Shown here in pieces: positions 42,142 through 49,638 of a stretch of DNA of 50,104 nucleotides (within the stretch, counting starts at the first letter, position 1; the number at the start of each line of letters is the position of its first letter). Under the pieces are notes generated by a model that did no database searches, was not told where the DNA came from, and saw only the letters and a list, made by a program, of their open reading frames with translations. Position numbers and translations under genes: made by a program. Source of the DNA: Desulfobacca acetoxidans (GTDB lineage: Bacteria; Desulfobacterota; Desulfobaccia; Desulfobaccales; 0-14-0-80-60-11); assembly GCA_020722205.1 (NCBI GenBank), contig DYLF01000001.1, positions 53,488-103,591 of the forward strand. The letters run 5' to 3'.

Positions 42142-44349
42142 CTAAGGGCTCACGGCTCCTCTGAGCTTGTTGGCCAGGTCCGTATAGCGCCTGATGGGCC
42201 GGTCGTTTTTGATGGCCAGCCACAGGGCCTTCTTGCTGCCCAAAAGCACCACCAGGCGCCGACCCCGGGTAAGGGCGGTATAGAGCAGGTTGCGCTGCAG
42301 CAGCATGTAGTGTTGGGTGGTCAGAACCAAAAGCACCGCCGGGAACTCGCTCCCCTGGGCCTTGTGCACCGTGGTGGCGTAGGCTAACGTCAGTTCTTCT
42401 CGCTCCCCGGGGTCATAGGTGAGGAGGCGGCCGTCAAAGTTCACCTGCAGCTGGTCGGTATCCTTGAGAAAGCCCCATACCAAGCCGATGTCGCCGTTGA
42501 AAACCTCCTTCTGATAGTTGTTCTTGAGCTGCATAACCTTGTCCAGGCGCCGAAAGTGACGGTCGCCCCAGAGCCAGGGAGAATTGTCAGGGTTAAGACT
42601 CTGTTGCAGCTCCCGGTTCAGGGCCGCCACCCCTAAGCCCCCTTTGTGCATCGGGGTGATAACCTGTAAGTCTTTCACCGGGTGGAAGCCGTAACGTTTC
42701 GGGAGATACTCCGTCACCAGTTCCAGAAGGCGCTGGTGCAGCGCCGCGGGCTCCTCAAACTCCTGGAAGACGAAGTCGGCGCGTCCGAATTTCTGAGGCA
42801 GGACGGGAAACTCGCCCTGGTTGACGCGGTGGGCGTTCACTACAATCAGGCTCTCCCGGGCTTGGCGGTAGATCTGGGTGAGGCGGAAAACCTTTAGCAC
42901 CCCGGAGTCGATGAGGTCCTTCAGGATGTTGCCCGGCCCCACCGAGGGGAGCTGGTAAGCATCCCCCACCAAAATAAGGCGGGTGGTGGGCTTCAACGCC
43001 CGCAGCAGGTGATACATCAGATAGGTGTCCACCATGGAGACCTCATCCACCACCACTACCTCCGCGGAGAGGGGTTCGGCAGCGTTGCGGCGAAAGCTCC
43101 CCTCCTGGGGGGAAAACTCCAAGGCCCGGTGAATGGTGGCGGCCTCCCCGCCGGTGGCCTCCGCCAGACGCTTGGCGGCCCTGCCGGTGGGGGCCATAAG
43201 CATCACCTTAGCCCCCAATTGCCGGTAAAGCTCCAGGATACACCGGACAATGGTGGTCTTGCCGGTGCCGGGGCCGCCGGTGATAATGACCACTTTCTCC
43301 TTGCAGGCCCCGGTCACCGCCTGGACCTGCTCCGCCCCCAAGGTGAGGTTCTGCCGCTGCTGCACCTGCTCCAGAAGCTCCGAGAGATGTAAGGGGGCAG
43401 GAAAGGCCGGCGCCTGCCGCAAACCAGCCAAGGCCCGCGCCACCCCCATCTCCGCCAGATAAGCCGGGCGCTTATACACGGCGCGGCCTTCGGCTAGCTC
43501 CTGGCATACTACCCGCCCTTCCTCGGCCAGCGACCTTAACATCTTCTGCAGAGGCGGCGCCTCCACCTTGAGCAACTCCCGGCTCTGGTTCAGGAGCAGT
43601 TCTTCCGGCACATAGACGTGTCCATTAGAGCTCTGGGTATCCAGGATGTGGATAAGGCCGGCAGCCAGACGGGCCGGGGCCAGGGGATCCAGGTTCAACC
43701 GGGCGGCCAAGCGGTCGGCGGTGAGAAAACCGATGCCGCTGATGTCCAAGGCCAGCTGATATGGATTGGTAGTTGCTACTTCCAAGGCCTCCGCCCCATA
43801 ATGCTGATAGATGCGGTTGGCCAGTCCCATGCTCAGACCCAGCCCCTGCAGGGCTACCAGAAATTCCCGCACCTCCTTGTGCTCCTGCCAGTTTTTCAGG
43901 ATCATCGCCAGGCGTTTTTCCCCCATACGCGGGACTTCCAGCAGCCGGCCGGGCTCCTTGTCGATCACCTTCAACGTCTCGGCCCCAAACCGCTCCACCA
44001 GGCGTTTGGCTGTCTCTTCGCCTATGCCCTTGATCACGCCAGAGGCCAAGTATTTGCGGATGCCGTCCACGGTGGCAGGCAAAACGGCGTACCACCAGAC
44101 CGCCTGAAACTGCTCGCCGTAGCGGGGGTGCACCACGTAGCGCCCTTTGAGGCGCAGGAGTTCCCCTTCCTTGGCACTGGCCAACGGCCCCACAATGGTG
44201 GTGAGCCGCCGCCTCCCTTTAACCTTGAGCTGCAAGACGGCATACTGGGTTTCGGGGTTCGCAAAGGTGACCCGCTCGACGGTGCCCTCCAGGGCAGCCA
44301 GGGTCTGGTCTGGGTTTGCGGTTCCGAGGTCCGGGTACCGGGAGCTCAT
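42142..44349 (-). CDS. recD2: RecD2-type ATP-dependent DNA helicase
   Basis: A 735-residue SF1B 5'-3' DNA helicase of the RecD2 family, found in bacteria where it works without RecBC. The N-terminus (EGTVERVTFANPETQYAVL) is the OB-like domain, followed by helix-hairpin-helix segments around 90-200. Walker A is VIITGGPGTGKTTIVRC (~345), Walker B VVVDEVSMVDTYLMYHLL, and motif VI-like LAYATTVHKAQGSEFPAV near the C-terminus, where VARTRG-like TALTRGRRLVVLLG follows. It probably acts in DNA repair and replication. A heptamer array lies just upstream of the start; no good ribosome site is visible. Confidence 0.93.
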   Translation of the reverse strand: MSSRYPDLGTANPDQTLAALEGTVERVTFANPETQYAVLQLKVKGRRRLTTIVGPLASAKEGELLRLKGRYVVHPRYGEQFQAVWWYAVLPATVDGIRKYLASGVIKGIGEETAKRLVERFGAETLKVIDKEPGRLLEVPRMGEKRLAMILKNWQEHKEVREFLVALQGLGLSMGLANRIYQHYGAEALEVATTNPYQLALDISGIGFLTADRLAARLNLDPLAPARLAAGLIHILDTQSSNGHVYVPEELLLNQSRELLKVEAPPLQKMLRSLAEEGRVVCQELAEGRAVYKRPAYLAEMGVARALAGLRQAPAFPAPLHLSELLEQVQQRQNLTLGAEQVQAVTGACKEKVVIITGGPGTGKTTIVRCILELYRQLGAKVMLMAPTGRAAKRLAEATGGEAATIHRALEFSPQEGSFRRNAAEPLSAEVVVVDEVSMVDTYLMYHLLRALKPTTRLILVGDAYQLPSVGPGNILKDLIDSGVLKVFRLTQIYRQARESLIVVNAHRVNQGEFPVLPQKFGRADFVFQEFEEPAALHQRLLELVTEYLPKRYGFHPVKDLQVITPMHKGGLGVAALNRELQQSLNPDNSPWLWGDRHFRRLDKVMQLKNNYQKEVFNGDIGLVWGFLKDTDQLQVNFDGRLLTYDPGEREELTLAYATTVHKAQGSEFPAVLLVLTTQHYMLLQRNLLYTALTRGRRLVVLLGSKKALWLAIKNDRPIRRYTDLANKLRGAVSP

Positions 44350-44362
44350 CTTATGAGAAGGC

Positions 44363-44397
44363 TTTTGGATTTTGGGTTCCGGGTTCTGGGATTCTGG
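44363..44397. repeat. Heptamer-register array upstream of recD2
   Basis: On the plus strand five units in register: TTTTGGA, TTTTGGG, TTCCGGG, TTCTGGG, ATTCTGG. Read on the recD2 strand they are CCCAGAA- and CCCAAAA-type units ending 13 bases before the start codon, as at holA and the dCMP deaminase gene. Confidence 0.7.
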
Positions 44398-44442
44398 AAC
44401 TTGTAATTTTTATTAGGTCGGACAATTTTGCGCCCCTTGACC

Positions 44443-45104
44443 TTAAACCATATGAAGTGTCAGCCCGGCCTCAGCTTCCTCCCGGATGACCCGGGCGGGC
44501 TTGCCGGTCACCAGCTTTTCCTCCCAAAGCCCGTCCAGCACCGCTTCTTTAAGGGGAAACCGAGCCGAGGCCAGCACCGCTTCCACCTGGGCCACCAGGA
44601 CCTCAGTCCCCTGGGAGATAGAGAGGCCCAAAATGGCTTCATCAATGCCATGCAATAGCGTCAGGCCTGGCTTCTGAGCCTTGATGGCTTGAGCCAGGGC
44701 GTCAGCCTGGCGCACCGCCGCCAAACTGTAGCGCGAGCTGTCCACCGGCCAGTCGCACGATTTCCTCGTCCACCTTGCCGTCCGCCACTCGTACTTCCAT
44801 GGGGACAGTGACCCCCAGCTCCTGCAAGGTTTCTTTGGCTTCAGCCAGCATAGGCAGGATGTCCTCGTCCAGGTAGCGCTGGCGGACTTTTTGCCATTCT
44901 TTTTCCTGCTCCAGGCGGGTTACCCTCAAATCCACATTGTGTAGATGACAGGCCAAAAACCCCCGCCCAAGACCCTAAGCAGCGTCAGTTGCTGCACGGC
45001 AACCCCACCCGCCACCAGGGGTGCCGCCAGACCCGGAGCGTTTTGGCCCCCGCGCTGCCGTCAGAAGGGAGCAAAATCTTCGTCAGCGGATAAAGCACGG
45101 TCAT
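44443..45104 (-). pseudogene. Decayed tandem universal-stress-protein gene
   Basis: Fragments in different frames together resemble a two-domain universal stress protein. It opens with ATG 45104 and TKILLPSDGSAGAKT (the usual LLPxDGS start). A shifted frame has LVAGGVAVQQLTLLRV, then a third has ACHLHNVDLRVTRL and KETLQELGVTVPMEVRVADG with EEIVRLA (44702-44956). After another shift comes DSSRYSLAAVRQADALAQAI and LTLLHGIDEAILGLSIS (44443-44745), the likely second domain. At least three frameshifts are needed, so this is a pseudogene. Assignment to the Usp family rests on these short motifs. Confidence 0.6.
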
Positions 45105-45129
45105 CTTAATCAGTTTCCGTTTTTCGGTT

Positions 45130-45380
45130 CTACTTGTCGTTGTTAACGCCGTGAAAAACCTCAGGGCAAAATTGGGGGCCGCCTCTACATATCTCCATAA
45201 CATAATTAGAGACGTCTTTAGAGTCGAAATCCCGGGCTGCCAATTCCTGGCTTGTTCTTATCGTATTTTTAGAAAATATTCATTGCAGAAAATTATCAGC
45301 TCGTTTATTTCTTCAGCAAGTGTAATGGCTAATTTGCCAAAGGAAGGATTAACGGCCTCTGTTATCCAAAAGTTCCTTAT
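45130..45380 (-). pseudogene. Unidentified gene remnant
   Basis: Two minus-strand segments in different frames look protein-like: one with LAITLAEEINELIIFCNEYF (ending at a stop at 45258) and one with RTSQELAARDFDSKDVSNYV and ICRGGPQFCPEVF (stop at 45130). The first has the look of the C-terminal helix of four-helix-bundle (23S intervening-sequence type) proteins, but this is a weak guess. The stretch is AT-richer than the neighbours. Confidence 0.3.
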
Positions 45381-45392
45381 GTTATTATCTAC

Positions 45393-45420
45393 TCCAAACC
45401 CAGAACCCAAAACCGAAACC
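45393..45420. repeat. Heptamer-register array before the dCMP deaminase gene
   Basis: Four units in register: TCCAAAC, CCAGAAC, CCAAAAC, CGAAACC, ending five bases before the start codon. Confidence 0.7.
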
Positions 45421-45425
45421 CCTGT

Positions 45426-46031
45426 ATGCGTCCATCCTGGGATGAATATTTCATGCTCATCGCCAAGCTGGTGAGCACCCGCTCCACCTGCAACAGCCGC
45501 CCCACCGGCGCCGTGTTGGTGAAAGACCGGCAGATCCTGGCCACCGGCTACAACGGCTCCATGCCCGGCGCCCCTCATTGCACTGACCAGACCATGCCCG
45601 ACGGTAGCCCCTACTGCCACCGCCGGGCCATGAAGATCGCCGATGTAGATAAATACAATTTCTGTCGGGCTTCCCATGCCGAGGCCAACGCCATCGCCCA
45701 AGCCGCCCGCCACGGCGTGGCCATCAAGGGGGCCACCCTCTATGTGACTCTGGAGCCCTGCTATGTCTGCCTCAAGCTCTTGGCCACCGCGCAGATCAAG
45801 CGGGTCTTTTACGAGCTGCCGTACGAGTCCCGGGATGAAATTCGGGACGACTATTGGAAACAGGCGGTGGCGGAAGCGGGTTTCCTGGAATACCGCCAGC
45901 TCACCATCTCGCCGGAGGCCTTGGCCTTCGTCCTGCCGTGCCTGTCGCAGCTCACTTCCAGCCGGCGCCTGCCGGCTACCCGCCCCCATGAGGAAGAACA
46001 ACCGGGAGCAGTGGTTCCACATGGCAGATAA
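45426..46031 (+). CDS. Deoxycytidylate deaminase (ComEB-like)
   Basis: A 201-residue zinc deaminase that should convert dCMP to dUMP for thymidylate synthesis. It begins RPSWDEYFMLIAKLVSTRST, as dCMP deaminases do; ASHAEANAI carries the zinc histidine and catalytic glutamate, and TLEPCYVCLKLLATAQIKRV the two zinc cysteines. An extra cysteine/histidine segment, GAPHCTDQ to PYCHRRA, fits the ComEB type with a second metal site. The C-terminal ~35 residues are unconserved. The heptamer array occupies the ribosome-site region. Confidence 0.9.
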   Translation: MRPSWDEYFMLIAKLVSTRSTCNSRPTGAVLVKDRQILATGYNGSMPGAPHCTDQTMPDGSPYCHRRAMKIADVDKYNFCRASHAEANAIAQAARHGVAIKGATLYVTLEPCYVCLKLLATAQIKRVFYELPYESRDEIRDDYWKQAVAEAGFLEYRQLTISPEALAFVLPCLSQLTSSRRLPATRPHEEEQPGAVVPHGR

Positions 46032-46072
46032 GAACAGCCGAAATGGTGGTTCTACAATTTTTTGGTTTCCGG

Positions 46073-46078
46073 TATAAT
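46073..46078 (+). promoter_or_regulatory. Possible -10 element upstream of ftsK
   Basis: A perfect TATAAT at 46073-46078, 75 bases before the ftsK start; the matching -35 region is poor (TTCTAC at 17 bases). Confidence 0.3.
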
Positions 46079-46152
46079 GCCATCCAGATACTAAAAGGGG
46101 CGCTTCCGGCTTGAGGGGTCACCAAGCCGGGTATCCTGCTTGAGTCTTAGCC

Positions 46153-48417
46153 ATGTCTCGCAAAGCTGCTGCAAAAAAACCGGGAGACTTCAGCCGCTCG
46201 GGGAAGAACGACTGGCACCACGGGCGTCCTCTGCCCGACCTCGAAACACCTGCCTGGAGCCGACGCTTGGGCCAGGAAATGACGGCCGTCCTCCTCCTGG
46301 GATTGGCGGTTTTTAGCTTTCTTTCCTTGGCCAGCCATACCTTCCGCGACCCGCAGGGATTTCTGGCGGTGTGGTCGGCACCCGTCTTGGCCAACTGGGG
46401 GGGCCGGGTCGGGGCCTGGTTGGCCGCCGGCAGTTTCTGGCTCCTGGGGGTGGCCGCCTTCTGGCTGCCGCCCATGCTTGTCGGCCTCGCCTGGCAGTGC
46501 CACCGGGAAGGGCTGGCGGCCTTTACCTGGCCCCAGGCGCTGGCCGGCCTCGGCATCCTCATTGCCAGCAGCAGCTTCCTTGCCTGGCTCCGACCACGCC
46601 TCTCCTGGGGGGGTGACTGGCTGCACAGCGGCGGGGCGCTGGGGGACTTGTTAGTCAAGCACCTGCTGCCCTTGCTCAACCCTCTCGGCCTGGCGCTGTT
46701 TATGATGCTGCTCTTCCTGGTGAGCTTCATGGGCGCCACCCGCCTGTCTTATGCCGGACTGCTCCGCCTGCTGGGGCAGGCTCTTAAAGCTCTCTGGCAT
46801 CTCTTATGGCACCACCGCCGGGAAGACCTGCCCCCACTGCCATCTCGCAGACGCCGCCCCGAAGACCGCCAGTCCCTCATCACCCATCCCAGCGCCGACT
46901 TGGAAGGGCCGCTCCTGGTGACTCCACCGCCGGCGGCACCGCTGGAAACCACAACGGCTGCCCCTCGCAGTCGGCGGGCTGCCGCGCCCAAGTTCATGCT
47001 GCCCCCCCTGGACCTGTTGGACCCCCCGCGACCCTGGGACCAGCACCATCACGAGGGCCTGATGGTGGCCCAGGCTCAGAAACTGGAAGACACCCTGCGC
47101 CATTTCGGAGTAGAAGGAAAGGTCACGGCCATCATCCCCGGCCCGGTGGTAAGCCGCTTTGAGCTGGAACCCGCCCCCGGCGTCAAGATCAGCAAGGTCA
47201 CCGGCCTGGCCGACGACCTGGCCCTGGCTTTGAAGGCTTTGTCCATCCGCATCGTCGCCCCGGTGCCCGGCAAGGCCGTCATCGGCATCGAAATCCCCAA
47301 CCCCCGGCGCCAGGTGGTGGCCTTGCGGGAAATCCTGGCGGATAGCGCCTATCAGAAATCCGCCTCCCGTCTCACCATCGCCCTGGGCAAAGACATCATG
47401 GGCACCCCGGTGGTCAATGACCTGGGGAAAATGCCCCACCTCCTCATCGCCGGCGCCACCGGCTCCGGCAAGAGCGTGGGCCTCAACGCCATGATCCTGT
47501 CCATCCTGTTCAAGGCCACCCCGGAAGAGGTGCGCTTTCTGCTCATCGACCCCAAGCGCATCGAGCTCTCCACCTATGAGGGCGTCCCCCACCTCCTCCA
47601 TCCTGTAGTGGTGAACCCCAAGGAAGCCACCACCGCCCTGCACTGGGTCGTGGCGGAAATGGAGCGCCGCTACGCCCTGCTCTCGGAACTCAACGTCAGA
47701 AACATCGAAGGCTACAACCAAAAGGCCAAAACCCTCAAGCCAAAGCCTGCCGAAGAAAAAGACCCCCTGCCCGGCTCCCTGCCATACATTGTGGTGGTCA
47801 TCGACGAGCTGGCAGACCTCATGCTGGTCTCCTCCCGGGACACAGAAGAATATCTCATCCGCCTGGCCCAAAAGGCCCGGGCCTCCGGCATCCACCTCCT
47901 GGTTGCCACCCAGCGGCCCTCCGTGGACGTTATCACCGGTCTCATCAAGGCCAACTTCCCTACCAGATTGTCCTTCCAGGTCTCGGCCAAGATGGACTCC
48001 CGGGTCATCCTGGATACCATTGGGGCCGAGCGCCTCCTGGGCAACGGCGACATGCTCTTTCTACCCCCCGGCACTTCGCGCCTCAAACGCATTCATGGGG
48101 CCTACGTCTCCGAGAACGAGGTGAGCCGGGTGGTGCAGTTCTGGCAGTCCCAGGCGGAACCGGAGTATGAAACCGGCATCCTGGAGATGCAGGAGAAAGA
48201 GAAGGAGGAGGAAGAGTCCGGCGACCGGGACGAGAAATGGGACGACGCCCTGGCCCTGGTGGCCGAAACCCGCAATGCCTCCATCTCCATGCTGCAGCGG
48301 CGCCTGCGGATCGGCTATAACCGCGCCGCCCGCATCATCGAGACCATGGAGAAAGAAGGCCTTGTCGGCCCCTCCGACGGCCTCAAGCCCCGGGAAGTCT
48401 ATCTCCCCCGCCGCTGA
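46153..48417 (+). CDS. ftsK: DNA translocase FtsK
   Basis: A 754-residue FtsK/SpoIIIE translocase that pumps chromosomal DNA at the division septum and activates Xer recombination. The N-terminus has four or five hydrophobic helices (TAVLLLGLAVFSFLSLA near 45; others up to ~200), then a short proline-rich linker and the motor. Walker A is LLIAGATGSGKSVGLNAM (~430-447), the Walker B region IVVVIDELADLMLV, and ATQRPSVDVITGLIKANFP follows. The C-terminal gamma winged helix (SMLQRRLRIGYNRAARIIETM) recognises oriented DNA sites. This is the short-linker form, unlike E. coli FtsK. Confidence 0.95.
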   Translation: MSRKAAAKKPGDFSRSGKNDWHHGRPLPDLETPAWSRRLGQEMTAVLLLGLAVFSFLSLASHTFRDPQGFLAVWSAPVLANWGGRVGAWLAAGSFWLLGVAAFWLPPMLVGLAWQCHREGLAAFTWPQALAGLGILIASSSFLAWLRPRLSWGGDWLHSGGALGDLLVKHLLPLLNPLGLALFMMLLFLVSFMGATRLSYAGLLRLLGQALKALWHLLWHHRREDLPPLPSRRRRPEDRQSLITHPSADLEGPLLVTPPPAAPLETTTAAPRSRRAAAPKFMLPPLDLLDPPRPWDQHHHEGLMVAQAQKLEDTLRHFGVEGKVTAIIPGPVVSRFELEPAPGVKISKVTGLADDLALALKALSIRIVAPVPGKAVIGIEIPNPRRQVVALREILADSAYQKSASRLTIALGKDIMGTPVVNDLGKMPHLLIAGATGSGKSVGLNAMILSILFKATPEEVRFLLIDPKRIELSTYEGVPHLLHPVVVNPKEATTALHWVVAEMERRYALLSELNVRNIEGYNQKAKTLKPKPAEEKDPLPGSLPYIVVVIDELADLMLVSSRDTEEYLIRLAQKARASGIHLLVATQRPSVDVITGLIKANFPTRLSFQVSAKMDSRVILDTIGAERLLGNGDMLFLPPGTSRLKRIHGAYVSENEVSRVVQFWQSQAEPEYETGILEMQEKEKEEEESGDRDEKWDDALALVAETRNASISMLQRRLRIGYNRAARIIETMEKEGLVGPSDGLKPREVYLPRR

Positions 48418-48505
48418 CACAGCACCCCCCCGATTAACCACGTGAGGACCCATCCAGAAAGCTTGCCTTCCCCCATAAGAATGCGATCGTTGTTAGGGTA
48501 ATACC

Positions 48506-48534
48506 TTGCAATCCCTCCAAGAGGGTACTATAAT
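48506..48534 (+). promoter_or_regulatory. Promoter with perfect operator palindrome
   Basis: TTGCAA (48506-48511) and TATAAT (48529-48534) are 17 bases apart. Between them lies a perfect inverted repeat, CCCTC CAA GAGGG (48513-48525), well placed for a repressor to block RNA polymerase. The transcript would lead after about 130 bases into a winged-helix gene and its nucleotidyltransferase partner; the leader also has a GGGGTT/AACCCC hairpin (48609-48627). Autoregulation by the winged-helix protein is the obvious hypothesis. Confidence 0.6.
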
Positions 48535-48667
48535 AGTATAAATAAGTCATAAAAATGATATTTTAGTTTATTTGAACTATATTCTATTCTAAAAGCCCTT
48601 AGCCCATCGGGGTTATCAGGGAACCCCAAAATAATGCTGTCTGGGCAAGGCCTGCCTCGCCCCGACG

Positions 48668-49018
48668 ATGGACATTAATAATACAAAAATGCTACAGCCG
48701 CTCTTGGGGTCCGTAAATTGTGAGAGGGTGTTGCTTTTCCTGCTAGCCCGGAAAGAAGGGTATCCCCGGGAAATCGCCGGATTTTACCAGACCGCCCTGG
48801 ACCCGGTGAACAAGCAGTTGAAAAAGCTGGAGGCGGGGGGGGTCTTGTATAGCCGGGCGGTGGGCCGGACCCGTCTCTTTGCCTTTAATCCAAGATATCC
48901 CTTCCTGCCGGAACTCAAGAGACTCCTGGCCAAAGCGTTGGCTTTTTACCCCCGGGAGGTGCAAGAGGCGCTGACCATGGTTCGGAAACGCCCCCGCAGA
49001 GCCGGGAAACCTCTATGA
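48668..49018 (+). CDS. Winged-helix DNA-binding protein (possible antitoxin)
   Basis: A 116-residue protein that is nearly all winged helix: LLGSVNCERVLLFLLARKEG, YPREIAGFYQTALDPVNKQL as the recognition region, and LKKLEAGGVLYSRAVGRTRL with RLFAFNPRYPF as the wing. The C-terminus is basic (RKRPRRAGKP). Such proteins occur directly before minimal nucleotidyltransferases, in the manner of toxin-antitoxin or AbiE-like modules. The start has no visible ribosome site. It overlaps the next gene by ATGA. An antitoxin or autorepressor role is inferred from order and the upstream palindrome. Confidence 0.75.
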   Translation: MDINNTKMLQPLLGSVNCERVLLFLLARKEGYPREIAGFYQTALDPVNKQLKKLEAGGVLYSRAVGRTRLFAFNPRYPFLPELKRLLAKALAFYPREVQEALTMVRKRPRRAGKPL

Positions 49019-49557
49019 AGCCACTTCGGGACATGTCAGTGGGCGAGTTGGCGGCGTTTATCAGCAATCATCTCCGGCGCCGCGGCATTGAGGTAGTGTT
49101 GACCGGCGGCAGTTGTGTAACTATTTACAGCCACAACGCCTATGTCTCGGCAGATTTGGATTTCATCGACAACAGCTTCACCAGAAGGAAGAAACTTAAG
49201 GAGGCCATGGCTGAGATTGGCTTTGTGGAAGAGCGCCGCTATTTCCGGCATCCTGAGGTGGAGCTCCTGGTGGAGTTTCCCGCCGGGCCGTTGTCAGTGG
49301 GGAGAGAGCCGGTCAAAGAGATTGTGGTCTTGGAGTATGACACCGGGAATCTGGCGATAATTTCTCCCACCGACTGCGTGAAAGACAGGTTGGCGGCCTA
49401 TTATCATTGGGGTGACCGCCAGAGTCTAAAACAGGCGGTTCTGGTAATGAAGTGCAAGGAAGTTGATTTAGGTGAAATAGCAAGATGGTCCCGCAGCGAA
49501 GGTAAAATAAGAGATTTCAGGAAGATAGAAAGACTTCTGCTGAGCCCACCCCCTTGA
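49015..49557 (+). CDS. Nucleotidyltransferase-fold protein (possible toxin)
   Basis: A 180-residue protein with a nucleotidyltransferase core like that of DUF6036/AbiEii-type proteins. VVLTGGSCVTIYSHNAYVSA followed by DLDFID gives the GGS...DxD active-site pattern (~30-52); a third acidic position could be in VELLVEFPAGP. ISPTDCVKDRLAAYYHWGDR is the typical second half that links to the helical C-terminus. Known relatives transfer nucleotides to tRNA or proteins and can be toxic; whether this one is active is unknown. It overlaps the winged-helix gene by four bases. Confidence 0.78.
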   Translation: MKPLRDMSVGELAAFISNHLRRRGIEVVLTGGSCVTIYSHNAYVSADLDFIDNSFTRRKKLKEAMAEIGFVEERRYFRHPEVELLVEFPAGPLSVGREPVKEIVVLEYDTGNLAIISPTDCVKDRLAAYYHWGDRQSLKQAVLVMKCKEVDLGEIARWSRSEGKIRDFRKIERLLLSPPP

Positions 49558-49600
49558 GATAGGGGTCACGCTTGCCGGAAAAACCGCGGGTTAGCGTAAT

Positions 49601-49625
49601 CGGGGCGGGGTTCGAACCCGCCCCG
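49601..49625. terminator. Strong GC hairpin between convergent genes
   Basis: CGGGGCGGG (49601-49609) pairs perfectly with CCCGCCCCG (49617-49625) around the loop GTTCGAA. It lies between the plus-strand nucleotidyltransferase gene and the minus-strand PEP-CTERM-like gene. No T-run follows on either strand. The loop resembles a tRNA T-arm but no tRNA is present. Confidence 0.45.
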
Positions 49626-49638
49626 CCAGTTCCTCAGA

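Noticed and set aside
45258-46022. 254-codon minus-strand frame across the dCMP deaminase gene
   Set aside because: Most of it mirrors the deaminase gene. Only its last ~40 codons, beyond that gene, look natural and are listed as a remnant.
46804-47895. 363-codon open frame antisense to ftsK
   Set aside because: Shadow of the FtsK motor domain; no independent start signal or domain.
49562-49628. Possible tRNA gene ending at the GGTTCGAACC-like loop
   Set aside because: No D-arm, anticodon arm or matching 5' acceptor strand can be found upstream; only a T-arm-like hairpin is present.
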